From RYN-133 sp963785425 (GTDB taxonomy: Bacteria > Actinomycetota > Actinomycetes > Mycobacteriales > Jatrophihabitantaceae): 64,000 nt of DNA. A program made the position numbers and the translations under genes. Location: NCBI GenBank assembly GCA_963785425.1, contig CAWAVG010000004.1:186001-250000 (forward strand), in the 5' to 3' direction. Under the pieces are notes generated by a model that saw only the letters and a program-made list of their open reading frames with translations, was not told where the DNA came from and did not search any database. Below, in pieces: positions 1 to 7,952 of the stretch; the stretch's first letter is position 1; every line of letters starts with the position of its first letter.

Positions 1-43
1 TCCCGACCTCGATCGCGTGCTCTGTCGGTGGGTGTAACAGGCC

Positions 44-966
44 CTACTGCGGCGGTGGGTTGTAGCCCGGCGGGGGCGGTTGCTGGTAGCCGGGCGGCGG
101 CTGCTGGTATGCCGGCGGCGCGCCGGGCGCGGGGCCCTGCTGATAGCCCTGGGGCGGCCCTGCTGATAGCCCCTGCGGCGGTCCCTGCGGCGGTCCCTGC
201 GGCGGTCCCTGCGGCGGTCCCTGCGGCGGTCCCTGCGGCCTGCGGCTGGCCGTACTGCTGCGGTTCGGACGTCTGCGGGGTGGACGTCTGCGGCGCGCCG
301 CCGCGCGCGGGCAGCTTGCCGCCCGTCTGCGTGAACCGGACGAGCGCGAGTGCGGCACCGATCAGCGTCAGGGCCAGCACGATCCAGTACGAGAACCCGT
401 GCCCCTCGTCGATGCCCTTCTTGTAGTCGCTGTCGGAAACACCGAACAGGTCAGCGGCCGGCCAGCGCGGGACGACGAACAGGGCGAGCAGCACGAAGAC
501 GAAGCCGAGCACGTAGGCGCCGGCAGCGGCCAGGCGCACCGGGAACGGCAGGCTCAGGCGGGGCGCGAGGACCGCGACCGCGACGAGAAGTGCTCCGAGG
601 AGCGCCAGCAGCACGCCGAACCAGCCGAAGAAGCCGTTCCACGCGCTGTAGCTGTCGCCGTTGCACAGGTCACTGATCGTGCCCCGCACCGACGGTGGGA
701 TCTCGACAGCCGCGAGCAGCCCTGGGACTTCGTCTGGCCCTTGGCGGTGTAGGTGTAGAAGGCGAAGAAGCTGAAGATCAGCGCGAGCACGCCCGCAGCG
801 ATCGCGGCCCAGTCCAGCGGATCGACCGACTTGGGATCGAATCGCGCGCCGCCCGGGGCGGCGGCGCCGTAGGACTGCCCGCTCGCATAGGACGGCGCGG
901 GCCCGTACGCCGCCCTGGAGGTGGGACCGATGGTTCGGGTGGGCCCGGAGGAGGGCTGTAGCTCAT
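44..966 (-). pseudogene. Frameshifted proline-rich four-TM membrane protein (34-kDa-antigen/Rv0954-like), paralogue A
   Basis: The coding signal passes through three frames. It starts at ATG 966 after an AAGGGGG ribosome site. The frame then changes near 915 (one base missing), near 715-730 (one missing) and near 235 (one extra). With a net one-base correction the span gives 308 codons. The reconstruction has a Pro-rich N-terminus, a block beginning FDPKSVDPLDW, four hydrophobic helices, a GHGFSYW motif, TQTGGKLP, and a Pro/Gln tail ending PPQ. All of these blocks recur in the intact neighbour at 1181-1954, so the two are tandem paralogues. In mycobacteria a four-TM protein with a Pro/Gln tail (Rv0954) also sits next to sucCD. 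Function is unknown; a cell-envelope role is inferred. Three shifts may be decay or base-calling errors in G/C runs. Confidence 0.7.
181..240. repeat. Five tandem 12-bp units in the Pro/Gln tail
   Basis: Five copies of GTCCCTGCGGCG (the last ends in C) run head to tail. On the minus strand, in the expected frame, they encode repeated Pro-Gln-Gly-Pro. They lie in the C-terminal tail of the damaged gene and abut its third frameshift, which fits slippage or miscalled length in a repeat. Confidence 0.9.
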
Positions 967-1180
967 CTCGGAATCCCCCTTCTGGGACGGCTCGACGTCG
1001 CTCTCGATGATCTTCGCGCGATCGCAGCCTATCCTGCCCACAGCGTGCTGCCAGGAAACTCCGACCGCACCCCGCGCGGATCCGCGCCATCGGGCGGGAT
1101 CCGCACAGCACAGTGCCGGGACGCGATCCGCGTCCCGGCACTGTCGGGTGGTTCAAGCGGTCGACCTCGACCGCGTCAGC

Positions 1181-1954
1181 TCACTGCGGTGGGCCGTAGC
1201 CCGGAGGCTGTCCGGGCGGCCCGGGGTTGCCCGGCGCGCCGGGTCCGCCGGGGGGTCCGCCAGGGCCGCCGGGTCCGCCGAGCGAGCCATGGCTGCCGCC
1301 CGGACGCTGGCCACCGATCGGCAGCTGGCCGCCGGTCTGCTGGAACCGCAGGAACGACAGCACGGCGCCGGCCAGGATGAGGATCAGCCCGACCCAGAAG
1401 CCGAACCCGTGCCCGGAGTCGTAGGCCGAGTCGGGGACGTCGACGCCGGCCACGCTCAGGCCCGGGATCACGAAGATCGCCAGGATGGTCAGCAGCGCGG
1501 CGAGGGCGTAGCAGCCGAGCCCGATGAGCCGGTTGGGCACCGGCAGCTTCACGTGCGGCATGAACAGCTCGAGCACGATCATGGCGGTCGCGACCAGCAC
1601 CAGCAGCACCGCGAGCAGGGTCAGGAAGCCGCCCCACGCGGTGTCGGTGACCGAGACGCAGCCACCGAAACTCCCGCAGCCCTTCGCGTCGTAGGTGTAC
1701 CAGCTGAAGAAGGAGAAGATGAACGTCAGCACGCCGGCGGCGAGAATGCCCCAGTCGAGGTTGTCGACCGACTTGGGGTCGAAGCTGCTCCCGAAGTTGG
1801 CACCCCCACCGCCACCGGGCGGTGGTCCCCACTGGCCGGGCGGTCCGCCGGGCGGGGGGCCCTGGGGCGGAGGTGGTCCCTGCGGCGGGGGACCTTGCGG
1901 GGGCGGCGGCCCCTGCGGCGGCGGCCCCTGCGGAGGCGGCGGCTGGAACGTCAT
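1181..1954 (-). CDS. Proline-rich four-TM membrane protein (34-kDa-antigen/Rv0954-like), paralogue B
   Basis: An intact 257-residue protein. Residues 1-50 are almost all Pro, Gln and Gly. FDPKSVDNLDW (about 58-68) precedes the first membrane helix. Three more helices follow, with a GHGFGFW motif before the last. From about residue 205 a cytoplasmic Gly/Pro tail ends GYGPPQ. The start at ATG 1954 has an AGGAGA site 5 bases upstream. Architecture and position beside sucCD match mycobacterial Rv0954, a membrane protein of unknown function. Pro-rich tails of this kind usually serve protein-protein contact in the actinobacterial envelope, which is inference here. The upstream copy at 44-966 is its damaged paralogue. 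Confidence 0.8.
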   Translation of the reverse strand: MTFQPPPPQGPPPQGPPPPQGPPPQGPPPPQGPPPGGPPGQWGPPPGGGGGANFGSSFDPKSVDNLDWGILAAGVLTFIFSFFSWYTYDAKGCGSFGGCVSVTDTAWGGFLTLLAVLLVLVATAMIVLELFMPHVKLPVPNRLIGLGCYALAALLTILAIFVIPGLSVAGVDVPDSAYDSGHGFGFWVGLILILAGAVLSFLRFQQTGGQLPIGGQRPGGSHGSLGGPGGPGGPPGGPGAPGNPGPPGQPPGYGPPQ

Positions 1955-2106
1955 GGCGTTCTCCTCGTCGACGACGTACGGATCCGTACGATCCTGTGAC
2001 GAAAGCTAGCGCCACAGCGCGCCTTGTGCCTACAGGCAACGCCGGAACGTTCGGACAGAATTTGCGGTCCGCCCTCGGCAAAAGCGGCAAATCCGCGTGC
2101 GGCGGG

Positions 2107-2985
2107 TCAGCCGCCGAGGATCTCGCGCATCAGCTGGGCCGTCTCGGACGGCGTCTTGCCGACCTTGACCCCCGCCGCCTCCAAGGCCTCTTTCTTGGCC
2201 TGCGCGGTGCCGGACGAGCCGGAGACGATGGCGCCCGCGTGGCCCATCGTCTTGCCCTCGGGAGCGGTGAAGCCGGCGACGTAGCCGACCACCGGCTTGC
2301 TGACGCTGGCCTGGACGTAGGCGGCGGCACGCTCCTCGGCGTCGCCGCCGATCTCGCCGATCATGACGATCGCGTCGGTGTCCGGGTCGTTCTGAAACGC
2401 CTCGAGGCAGTCGATGTGCGTGGTGCCGATGATCGGGTCGCCGCCGATGCCGACGCAGGTCGAGAAGCCGAAGTCACGCAGCTCGTACATCATCTGGTAG
2501 GTCAGCGTGCCCGACTTCGACACGAGGCCGATCCGTCCGGCCTTGGTGATGTCGGCCGGGATGATGCCGGCGTTGGACTTGCCGGGGCTGATCACGCCCG
2601 GGCAGTTCGGACCGACGATGCGGGTGTCCTTTCCCTGCGCGTAGGCCCAGAACGCCGCGGTGTCGTGCACCGGGATGCCCTCGGTGATGACGATGGCGAG
2701 CGGGATCTCGGCGTCGACCGCCTCGATGACCGAGTCCTTCGTGAACGCCGGCGGGACGAAGCCGACCGTCACGTTCGCGCCCGTCTCGGCCATCGCCTCG
2801 GCGACGGAGCCGAACACCGGCAGGGTCTGGCCCTCGATGTCGACCTTCGTCCCGGCCTTGCGGGCGTTGACGCCGCCGACCACGTTGGCGCCGGACGCGA
2901 GCATGCGGCGGGTGTGCTTGGTGCCCTCCGACCCGGTCATGCCCTGCACGACGATGGCGGAGTTCTCGTCCAACCAGATGCTCAT
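2107..2985 (-). CDS. sucD: Succinyl-CoA synthetase alpha subunit
   Basis: The alpha subunit of succinate-CoA ligase catalyses substrate-level NTP formation from succinyl-CoA in the TCA cycle. The 292-residue length is typical. An N-terminal CoA-binding Rossmann domain contains VVQGMTGSEG near residue 12. NCPGVISPG lies near residue 127. The phosphorylated histidine is H249 in the GHAGAI motif. The gene follows sucC directly: the sucC stop and the sucD ATG abut without a gap, so the two are co-translated as the alpha2beta2 or alpha-beta pair. Confidence 0.97.
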   Translation of the reverse strand: MSIWLDENSAIVVQGMTGSEGTKHTRRMLASGANVVGGVNARKAGTKVDIEGQTLPVFGSVAEAMAETGANVTVGFVPPAFTKDSVIEAVDAEIPLAIVITEGIPVHDTAAFWAYAQGKDTRIVGPNCPGVISPGKSNAGIIPADITKAGRIGLVSKSGTLTYQMMYELRDFGFSTCVGIGGDPIIGTTHIDCLEAFQNDPDTDAIVMIGEIGGDAEERAAAYVQASVSKPVVGYVAGFTAPEGKTMGHAGAIVSGSSGTAQAKKEALEAAGVKVGKTPSETAQLMREILGG

Positions 2986-4155
2986 TTAGGCAGCGCTCCC
3001 AGCGAGTTCGGCGGCCTTGTCGGCCGCGTCGTCCATCGTGTCGACGAGGGTCACCAGCGGGTGCGCGGCCTCGGTGAGGATGCGCCGTCCCTCGGCGACG
3101 TTGTTGCCGTCGAGACGCACCACGAGCGGCTTGTTCGCCTCGTCCCCGAGCATCTGCAGCGCCGAGACGATGCCGTTGGCGACCGCGTCGCAGGCGGTGA
3201 TGCCGCCGAAGACGTTGACGAACACGCTGCGCACCGCCGGGTCGTTGAGGATGATGTCGAGTCCGTTGGCCATCACCTCGGCGCTGGCGCCACCGCCGAT
3301 GTCGAGGAAGTTCGCCGGCTTCACGCCGCCGTGCTTCTCACCGGCGTAGGCGACGACGTCGAGGGTCGACATGACGAGGCCGGCGCCGTTGCCGATGATG
3401 CCCACCTCGCCGTCGAGCTTGACGTAGTTGAGGTGCTTCTCCTTCGCCTTCTGCTCGAGCGGGTCGGCAGCGGCGGTGTCCTCGAAGCCGGCGTTCTCGT
3501 CGTGCCGGAAGTCGGCGTTGGCGTCGAGGGTGACCTTGCCGTCGAGGGCCACGACGGAACCGTCGCCCACCTTCGCGAGCGGGTTCACCTCGACGAGGGT
3601 GGCGTCCTGCGCGACGAAGGTCTCCCAGAGCTCGACGAGGACGTCGGCGACGGGGTCGATCAGCTCGGCCGGGAACTTCGCGGCGGTGGCGATCTCCTTG
3701 GCCTTGGCGAGGTCGACGCCCTTGATCGCGTCGACCGGCACCTTGGCGAGCGCCTCGGGACGCTCGGCGGCGAGCTGCTCGATCTCCATCCCGCCCTCGT
3801 AGGAGGCCATGGCGAGGAAGGTGCGGTTGGCGCGGTCGAGCAGGTAGGAGACGTAGTACTCCTCCTTGATGTCCGCGCCCGGGTCGACGAGCACGCGGTG
3901 CACCGTGTGGCCCTTGATGTCCATGCCCAGGATCTGCTCGGCGTTCGCGCGGGCGTCCTCGGGGGTCTTGGCGACCTTGACCCCGCCGGCCTTGCCGCGG
4001 CCGCCGATCTTCACCTGCGCCTTGACCACGGTTACGCCGCCCAGCCTCGCGGCGATCGCAGCGGCCTCGTCGGGGGTCGTGGCGACCTCGCCGAGGCTGA
4101 CCGGGACGCCGTGCTTCCGGAACAGCTGCTTGGCCTGGTACTCGAACAGATCCAC
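2986..4155 (-). CDS. sucC: Succinyl-CoA synthetase beta subunit
   Basis: The ATP-grasp subunit of succinate-CoA ligase binds nucleotide and succinate. The 389 residues start MDLFEYQAKQLFRKHGVPV, the family signature, and contain the Gly-rich KIGGRGKAGGVK nucleotide loop near residue 47, EVNPLA near 194 and the GGITACD segment near 325. Length is standard. It is the first gene of a sucC-sucD pair. A B12-binding-domain gene starts upstream on the same strand and ends 34 bases before this start, so all three may share a transcript that links the methylmalonyl-CoA/succinyl-CoA node. Confidence 0.97.
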   Translation of the reverse strand: MDLFEYQAKQLFRKHGVPVSLGEVATTPDEAAAIAARLGGVTVVKAQVKIGGRGKAGGVKVAKTPEDARANAEQILGMDIKGHTVHRVLVDPGADIKEEYYVSYLLDRANRTFLAMASYEGGMEIEQLAAERPEALAKVPVDAIKGVDLAKAKEIATAAKFPAELIDPVADVLVELWETFVAQDATLVEVNPLAKVGDGSVVALDGKVTLDANADFRHDENAGFEDTAAADPLEQKAKEKHLNYVKLDGEVGIIGNGAGLVMSTLDVVAYAGEKHGGVKPANFLDIGGGASAEVMANGLDIILNDPAVRSVFVNVFGGITACDAVANGIVSALQMLGDEANKPLVVRLDGNNVAEGRRILTEAAHPLVTLVDTMDDAADKAAELAGSAA

Positions 4156-4189
4156 GCTTCCACGTCCTATCTGAAGATTGTTCCGGACC

Positions 4190-4609
4190 TTATTCGGCCA
4201 CGCCTGCCGGTGCGCTGCCGCCGACGGTGGTCGTGACCCATCGCACGACCTCCTCGAGCGGGGTGCCCGGGGTGAAGATCTTCGCGACGCCGGAATTCTC
4301 GAGTTCCGGGATGTCCGCGTCGGGGATGATTCCGCCGCCGAAGACGATCACGTCGTCGACGCCGTTGGCCTTCAGCAGGTCCAGCGTGCGGGCGAACAGC
4401 GTCATGTGCGCACCCGAGAGCACCGACAGCCCGACGGCGTCGGCGTCCTCCTGGATGACGGTCTGGACGATCTGCTCGGGGGTCTGGTGCAGGCCGGTGT
4501 AGACGACCTCCATGCCGGCGTCGCGCAGGGCCCGCGCGATGACCTTGGCGCCGCGATCATGTCCGTCCAGCCCCGGTTTCGCGATGACGATGCGCAACCG
4601 ATCAGCCAT
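4190..4609 (-). CDS. Stand-alone cobalamin-binding domain protein (methylmalonyl-CoA mutase C-terminal type)
   Basis: A 139-residue protein consisting of one B12-binding fold. LDGHDRGAKV carries the Asp-x-His-x-x-Gly motif whose histidine ligates cobalt from below. SVLSGAH and a GGG-containing FGGGIIPD loop form the rest of the nucleotide-tail pocket. No mutase barrel is attached. Such free domains act either as the small part of a split methylmalonyl-CoA or isobutyryl-CoA mutase or as B12 carriers. The barrel partner is not in this window. Its position just upstream of sucCD, whose substrate succinyl-CoA is the product of methylmalonyl-CoA mutase, supports a role in that pathway. The start chosen is ATG 4609; an open frame extends further upstream but reads antisense to the divergent ATPase gene. 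Confidence 0.85.
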   Translation of the reverse strand: MADRLRIVIAKPGLDGHDRGAKVIARALRDAGMEVVYTGLHQTPEQIVQTVIQEDADAVGLSVLSGAHMTLFARTLDLLKANGVDDVIVFGGGIIPDADIPELENSGVAKIFTPGTPLEEVVRWVTTTVGGSAPAGVAE

Positions 4610-4699
4610 GAAGGCGAGCGTACTTGGGTACACCACCCTCGTTCGTTCAGTATGGAGAACCGGACACAGCGCTCGATCCCCCGCGTTCCTAGGAGACCG

Positions 4700-6078
4700 A
4701 TGACCCACGCACCCGAGAACGGAGCCGGCCAGTCGCCTGCGTCGCGCTCTGACAACGGCGCCGAACCGGCCCCCCGACGCACCGGCGGGGCGCACGCTCG
4801 TCCGCTGCCGAACCGGCAGGCCGAGCGGGCTGCGCAGAAGCAGGCACAGCAGGCGGCAGAGGCACAGCGCCCGCCGCAGATCGCGTCGCCGCCGCCGGTG
4901 CAGACCTATCCCGTCCCGCCCACCTACCAGCAGGACGGGTCGTACCCGGCGCAGCAGCCACCGGCCCAGCGACCGCCCGTGCAGACGCCGGCACAGCCCG
5001 CGCACAGACCCCGCCGGCACAGACCCCGCCGGCACAGACCCCGCCGGCTTTCGTGCCGCAGGAGCAGGCGCCCGGCTTCGCTCCGCCGGCGCCGCCGCCG
5101 GCGCCCGTCCCCCGTCCGGAGGACCTGCTGCTTCCCGACCGGTCGCCGGTGACGACCGAGCCCGCCACCTGGGGCTGGCGCGGCCGGCTGAACCGAATGA
5201 CCCGGGGTTCGATCAAGGCCAACGAGCAGGAACTCGTCATCCGGCAGGCGATCAACGACATCCAGCGCGGCTTCTCGCGTCCGATGACCGTGGTGGTGGT
5301 GCAGCCCAAGGGCGGCGCCGGCAAGACGCCGACCACGATCTGCCTCTCCGCGGCGTTCGGCGCGTACCGCGGTGGCTACGTGGTCGGGTGGGACGACAAC
5401 GAGACCCGCGGGACGCTGTCCGTGCGGGTGAGCAACCCGGACAGCCAGCGCGCCACCGTGTGGGACCTGCTCTCGGACCTGCCGGCGTTCGAGCGCTTCG
5501 ACGCCCGGGTCGGTGACCTGTCGTACTACGTGCGGCCCCAGCCCGATGCGCACTTCGACGCGCTCGTCAGCGACGACAACCCGGGCAACATGGCGCAGAT
5601 CGGCGAGGACGAGTTCCAGCGGCTGCACCGGGTGCTGCAGCGGTTCTACCGGATGATCGTGATCGACACCGGCAACAACGTCCGGTCGCCGAACTGGCAG
5701 GCGGCGGTCAATGCCGCCGATCTCGTGGTGGTCGTGTCGACCTACCAGCGCGACGTCGGCTACAGCGGTTCGTGGGTGCTCGACCACCTGGCCCAGACCG
5801 GACGGGACGATCTGGCCCACAACGCGGTGACGATCCTGACCGCGGCCGACCCGAGCACCGACCGGACCGTTCGGGGCCAGCTGATGGAGCACTTCAGCGC
5901 ACGCACCCGGGCGGTGTGCGAGATCCCGTACGACCAGGAACTCGCGCACGGCGGCCCGATCCGCTGGACGTACTTGGCGCCGGAGACCCGCAACGCCTGG
6001 ATCATGGCCGGCGCGACCGTGGTGAACTGCCTCGCCGAGCACGACCAGCGCACCCGCGAGTCCCGCCGGCCCCTGTAG
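4700..6078 (+). CDS. MinD/ParA-like ATPase with Pro/Gln-rich N-terminus (one apparent frameshift)
   Basis: The start is ATG 4700 behind AGGAGA. The first roughly 150 residues are Pro/Gln/Ala-rich, with PAQTP repeats. The C-terminal domain is a SIMIBI-class ATPase with a deviant Walker A, QPKGGAGKTPTT (about 5305-5340), and a DTGNN segment in the Walker B region. The frame changes near 5005 in a GCGCAC stretch. Adding one base gives exactly 460 codons, so a single missing base is likely. Pro-rich MinD-like ATPases of this form accompany type VII (ESX) secretion genes in actinobacteria, for example EspI-like proteins. The adjacent toxin-like gene at 6524-7918 fits, although no EccC or other ESX core gene is visible. 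A chromosome-partition role is less likely without parB. Confidence 0.75.
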
Positions 6079-6217
6079 CGGTATCGCTTCGTCCCGCCAA
6101 TGTGCGCTGGTCCGTCGCAATCGCGTACGACGCGGGGGCAAGGGGAGGGGCGCGATCAGGTTTTCCTCCGCTGTGACCGGTTCGGTGCCTGGAATCGGAC
6201 GTACCGGAGGACGGTGA

Positions 6218-6497
6218 TCAGGCGCGCTCGATGGCCAAGTAGCGGCCGTCGGCGCCGATGTCGTCGAAGGCGTGGTCGTCGAGGTCGGCTTCCGACGCAT
6301 CCTCAAGGCGCGTCTGGCCTCGGCCCACTGGTACCAGCCGAGCCTCACGGTCGGATCGCCAGGAGCTCAGTCGAGGGCCGGCCGACAGATGTGCAGAAGG
6401 TCGGCGGCCGGTGCATTCGGGTACCGCGCGCGTGCAAGATCCACACGAACTCGTAGAGGCCGACTCGACCGGCGTCAAGCAGATCCGTGACTTTCAC
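6218..6497 (-). pseudogene. Probable immunity protein gene, disrupted by several frameshifts
   Basis: Coding-like segments are spread over three frames: MKVTDLLDAGRVGLYEFVWI from GTG 6497, then YPNAPAADLLHICRPALD, then GDPTVRLGWYQWAEARRALR, then DASEADLDDHAFDDIGADGR and the terminal YLAIERA before the stop at 6218. Joined, they make a protein of about 93 acidic residues. Small acidic proteins immediately downstream of a polymorphic toxin are usually its immunity partner. The family is not recognised with certainty. The gene starts 26 bases after the toxin stop on the same strand. Disruption may be real decay or poor consensus. Confidence 0.5.
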
Positions 6498-6523
6498 TGA
6501 CCAGCCACGCCGACGTCGTCGTG

Positions 6524-7918
6524 TCATCTGAGCGTCGGGTTTCCAGCGAGTGCGACCTTCACTTCGTCGCCGTTCTGACTGAACCACGGCGTACGGGCCC
6601 TGGTTGATCTCGTCCGGCGCGCGCTCCCGGCGGATATCCCGGCATGATCCGGATTCGGCGTGCCGCCGGGACTGGATCTTCGAACACTTCGCCGCCTCCG
6701 GACTTGTCGACGGCTCCACCTCCCAGTCAGCCGGGGATCCGGCTTCTTGAGCTCGTTCATGTCCATCCCCCTCAACCACTCCGGATCGAACAGCTTGGGA
6801 TTGTCGACGTGGGACAGCACCTTCGTGCCGCCGAGCGAACGCCCGATTCTCGCAATCGCCAGATCGGTCGGAGTGGTGCCGATCCGTGCGGCGACCTGCC
6901 CGGCGATGCCCGGCCGCACGAAGTCGGGCTGTTCGAGGCGGCGGGTCAGGATCGGCGCCAGCTCACGCTCGACGGTGGCGAAGCCGGCGGCCGCGGCGTC
7001 GAGTTCGGTAGCGATCGAGACGACGGCCGCGGCGAGGGCGTCGATCAGGTCGGCGATCGTGCGCCCGATGCGGCAGGCGGCTGCCACGACCGCGCTGTTG
7101 GCGGCGACCTCCGACAGCCCGACGGTCACGACGGCGAACAGCCCGCCCGCGGCTTCGGCCGCGATCGTGATGTTCACGAACTCGACGCACTCGCGGATGA
7201 TCGCGCTGTGCGCGGTGTCGAGGTGGTGCGCGTAGGCCTCGCACGCCGCGGCCAGCTCGCGGTACCGCCTGCCGAGGGCGACGAACTGCGCCCGGGCCGA
7301 ATGCATGGCCGCGACGGCGTCCGCGACCTCCGGCGCGCGCTGGGCCGCGACCTCGCCGATCGCATGATCCAGGTCGGGCGCGATGACATCGACGGTGTGC
7401 GCCGCCGCGCGCCACGCGGCGGCTGCGTCGTGCAGCTTGTCCTGGTGCCCGTTCGGCCACACGCGCCCGATTGCGTGCTGCAGCAGCGACCAGCCGCCCG
7501 GCTCAGGAACCCCGCCGCCGACCGCGGACGGCAATGTCGGCAGGTCCGCCGAGGACGACGCCCAGCGAGCCGCGGACTGCGCCGCGGTCTCGCCGGGCAC
7601 GCAGGCCGCCTCGGCTCCGGCGTAGTTGATGCCGGTCTGCTCGAGCAGGGCCGCGAGGAAGAACATGGCGTTCGCCGTGTCGCCCGTCGCCGACATGGCA
7701 GCCCCCGCGGCTGCGTCGTAGGACGTACCCCAGTGCGACCCGACGTCGTCGGCGCCGGCCATGCCGTAGCAGCCGGCCAGCGCGTACCCCAGGTCCTCCG
7801 CGACTGTGACCGTGTGGCCTGCGATCTCACCGCCGACAACCCGCGCGGCGAGCGCGTACCCGGGCGGCGAGACGTCCAACACGGTCACGCCACGAACCGT
7901 AAGCCGATCGACCCGCAC
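6524..7918 (-). CDS. T7SS-type polymorphic toxin-like protein, frameshifted C-terminus
   Basis: About 463 residues if three +1 shifts (near 6735, 6620 and 6585) are corrected. The N-terminal ~330 residues are Ala-rich and helical, with W-x-G-like motifs (HWGTSYDAAA near 63; WPNGHQDKLHDAAAAW near 152), as in WXG100/LXG secretion domains. The short C-terminal part in restored frame reads VFEDPVPAARRIRIMPGYPP, then DEINQGPYAVV, then SQNGDEVKVALAGNPTLR. That resembles the compact C-terminal domains of polymorphic toxins, but I cannot name the family. GTG 7888 is an alternative start. A likely immunity gene follows, and a MinD-like ATPase lies nearby. In mycobacteria Rv0950c occupies the place between sucC and uvrD1, so this module looks inserted. 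Confidence 0.6.
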   Translation of the reverse strand: MRVDRLTVRGVTVLDVSPPGYALAARVVGGEIAGHTVTVAEDLGYALAGCYGMAGADDVGSHWGTSYDAAAGAAMSATGDTANAMFFLAALLEQTGINYAGAEAACVPGETAAQSAARWASSSADLPTLPSAVGGGVPEPGGWSLLQHAIGRVWPNGHQDKLHDAAAAWRAAAHTVDVIAPDLDHAIGEVAAQRAPEVADAVAAMHSARAQFVALGRRYRELAAACEAYAHHLDTAHSAIIRECVEFVNITIAAEAAGGLFAVVTVGLSEVAANSAVVAAACRIGRTIADLIDALAAAVVSIATELDAAAAGFATVERELAPILTRRLEQPDFVRPGIAGQVAARIGTTPTDLAIARIGRSLGGTKVLSHVDNPKLFDPEWLRGMDMNELKKPDPRLTGRWSRRQVRRRRSVRRSSPGGTPNPDHAGISAGSARRTRSTRARTPWFSQNGDEVKVALAGNPTLR

Positions 7919-7952
7919 CGCGGAGGGGTTGTGGATAACCGTCGGCGGCCCG

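Noticed and set aside
181..240. Possible CRISPR-like or minisatellite locus
   Set aside because: The 12-bp units have no spacers and encode Pro-Gln-Gly in a tail shared with the intact paralogue; simple coding repeat.
1822..4236. Very long open frame on the plus strand across sucD/sucC
   Set aside because: It is antisense to two unmistakable genes. In GC-rich DNA the complementary frame often lacks stops. Its composition is an Arg/Gly/Asp/His/Val shadow without domains.
4700..6078. Chromosome-partition ParA
   Set aside because: No parB or parS-like sites nearby, and the long Pro/Gln N-terminus is typical of secretion-associated MinD-like proteins.
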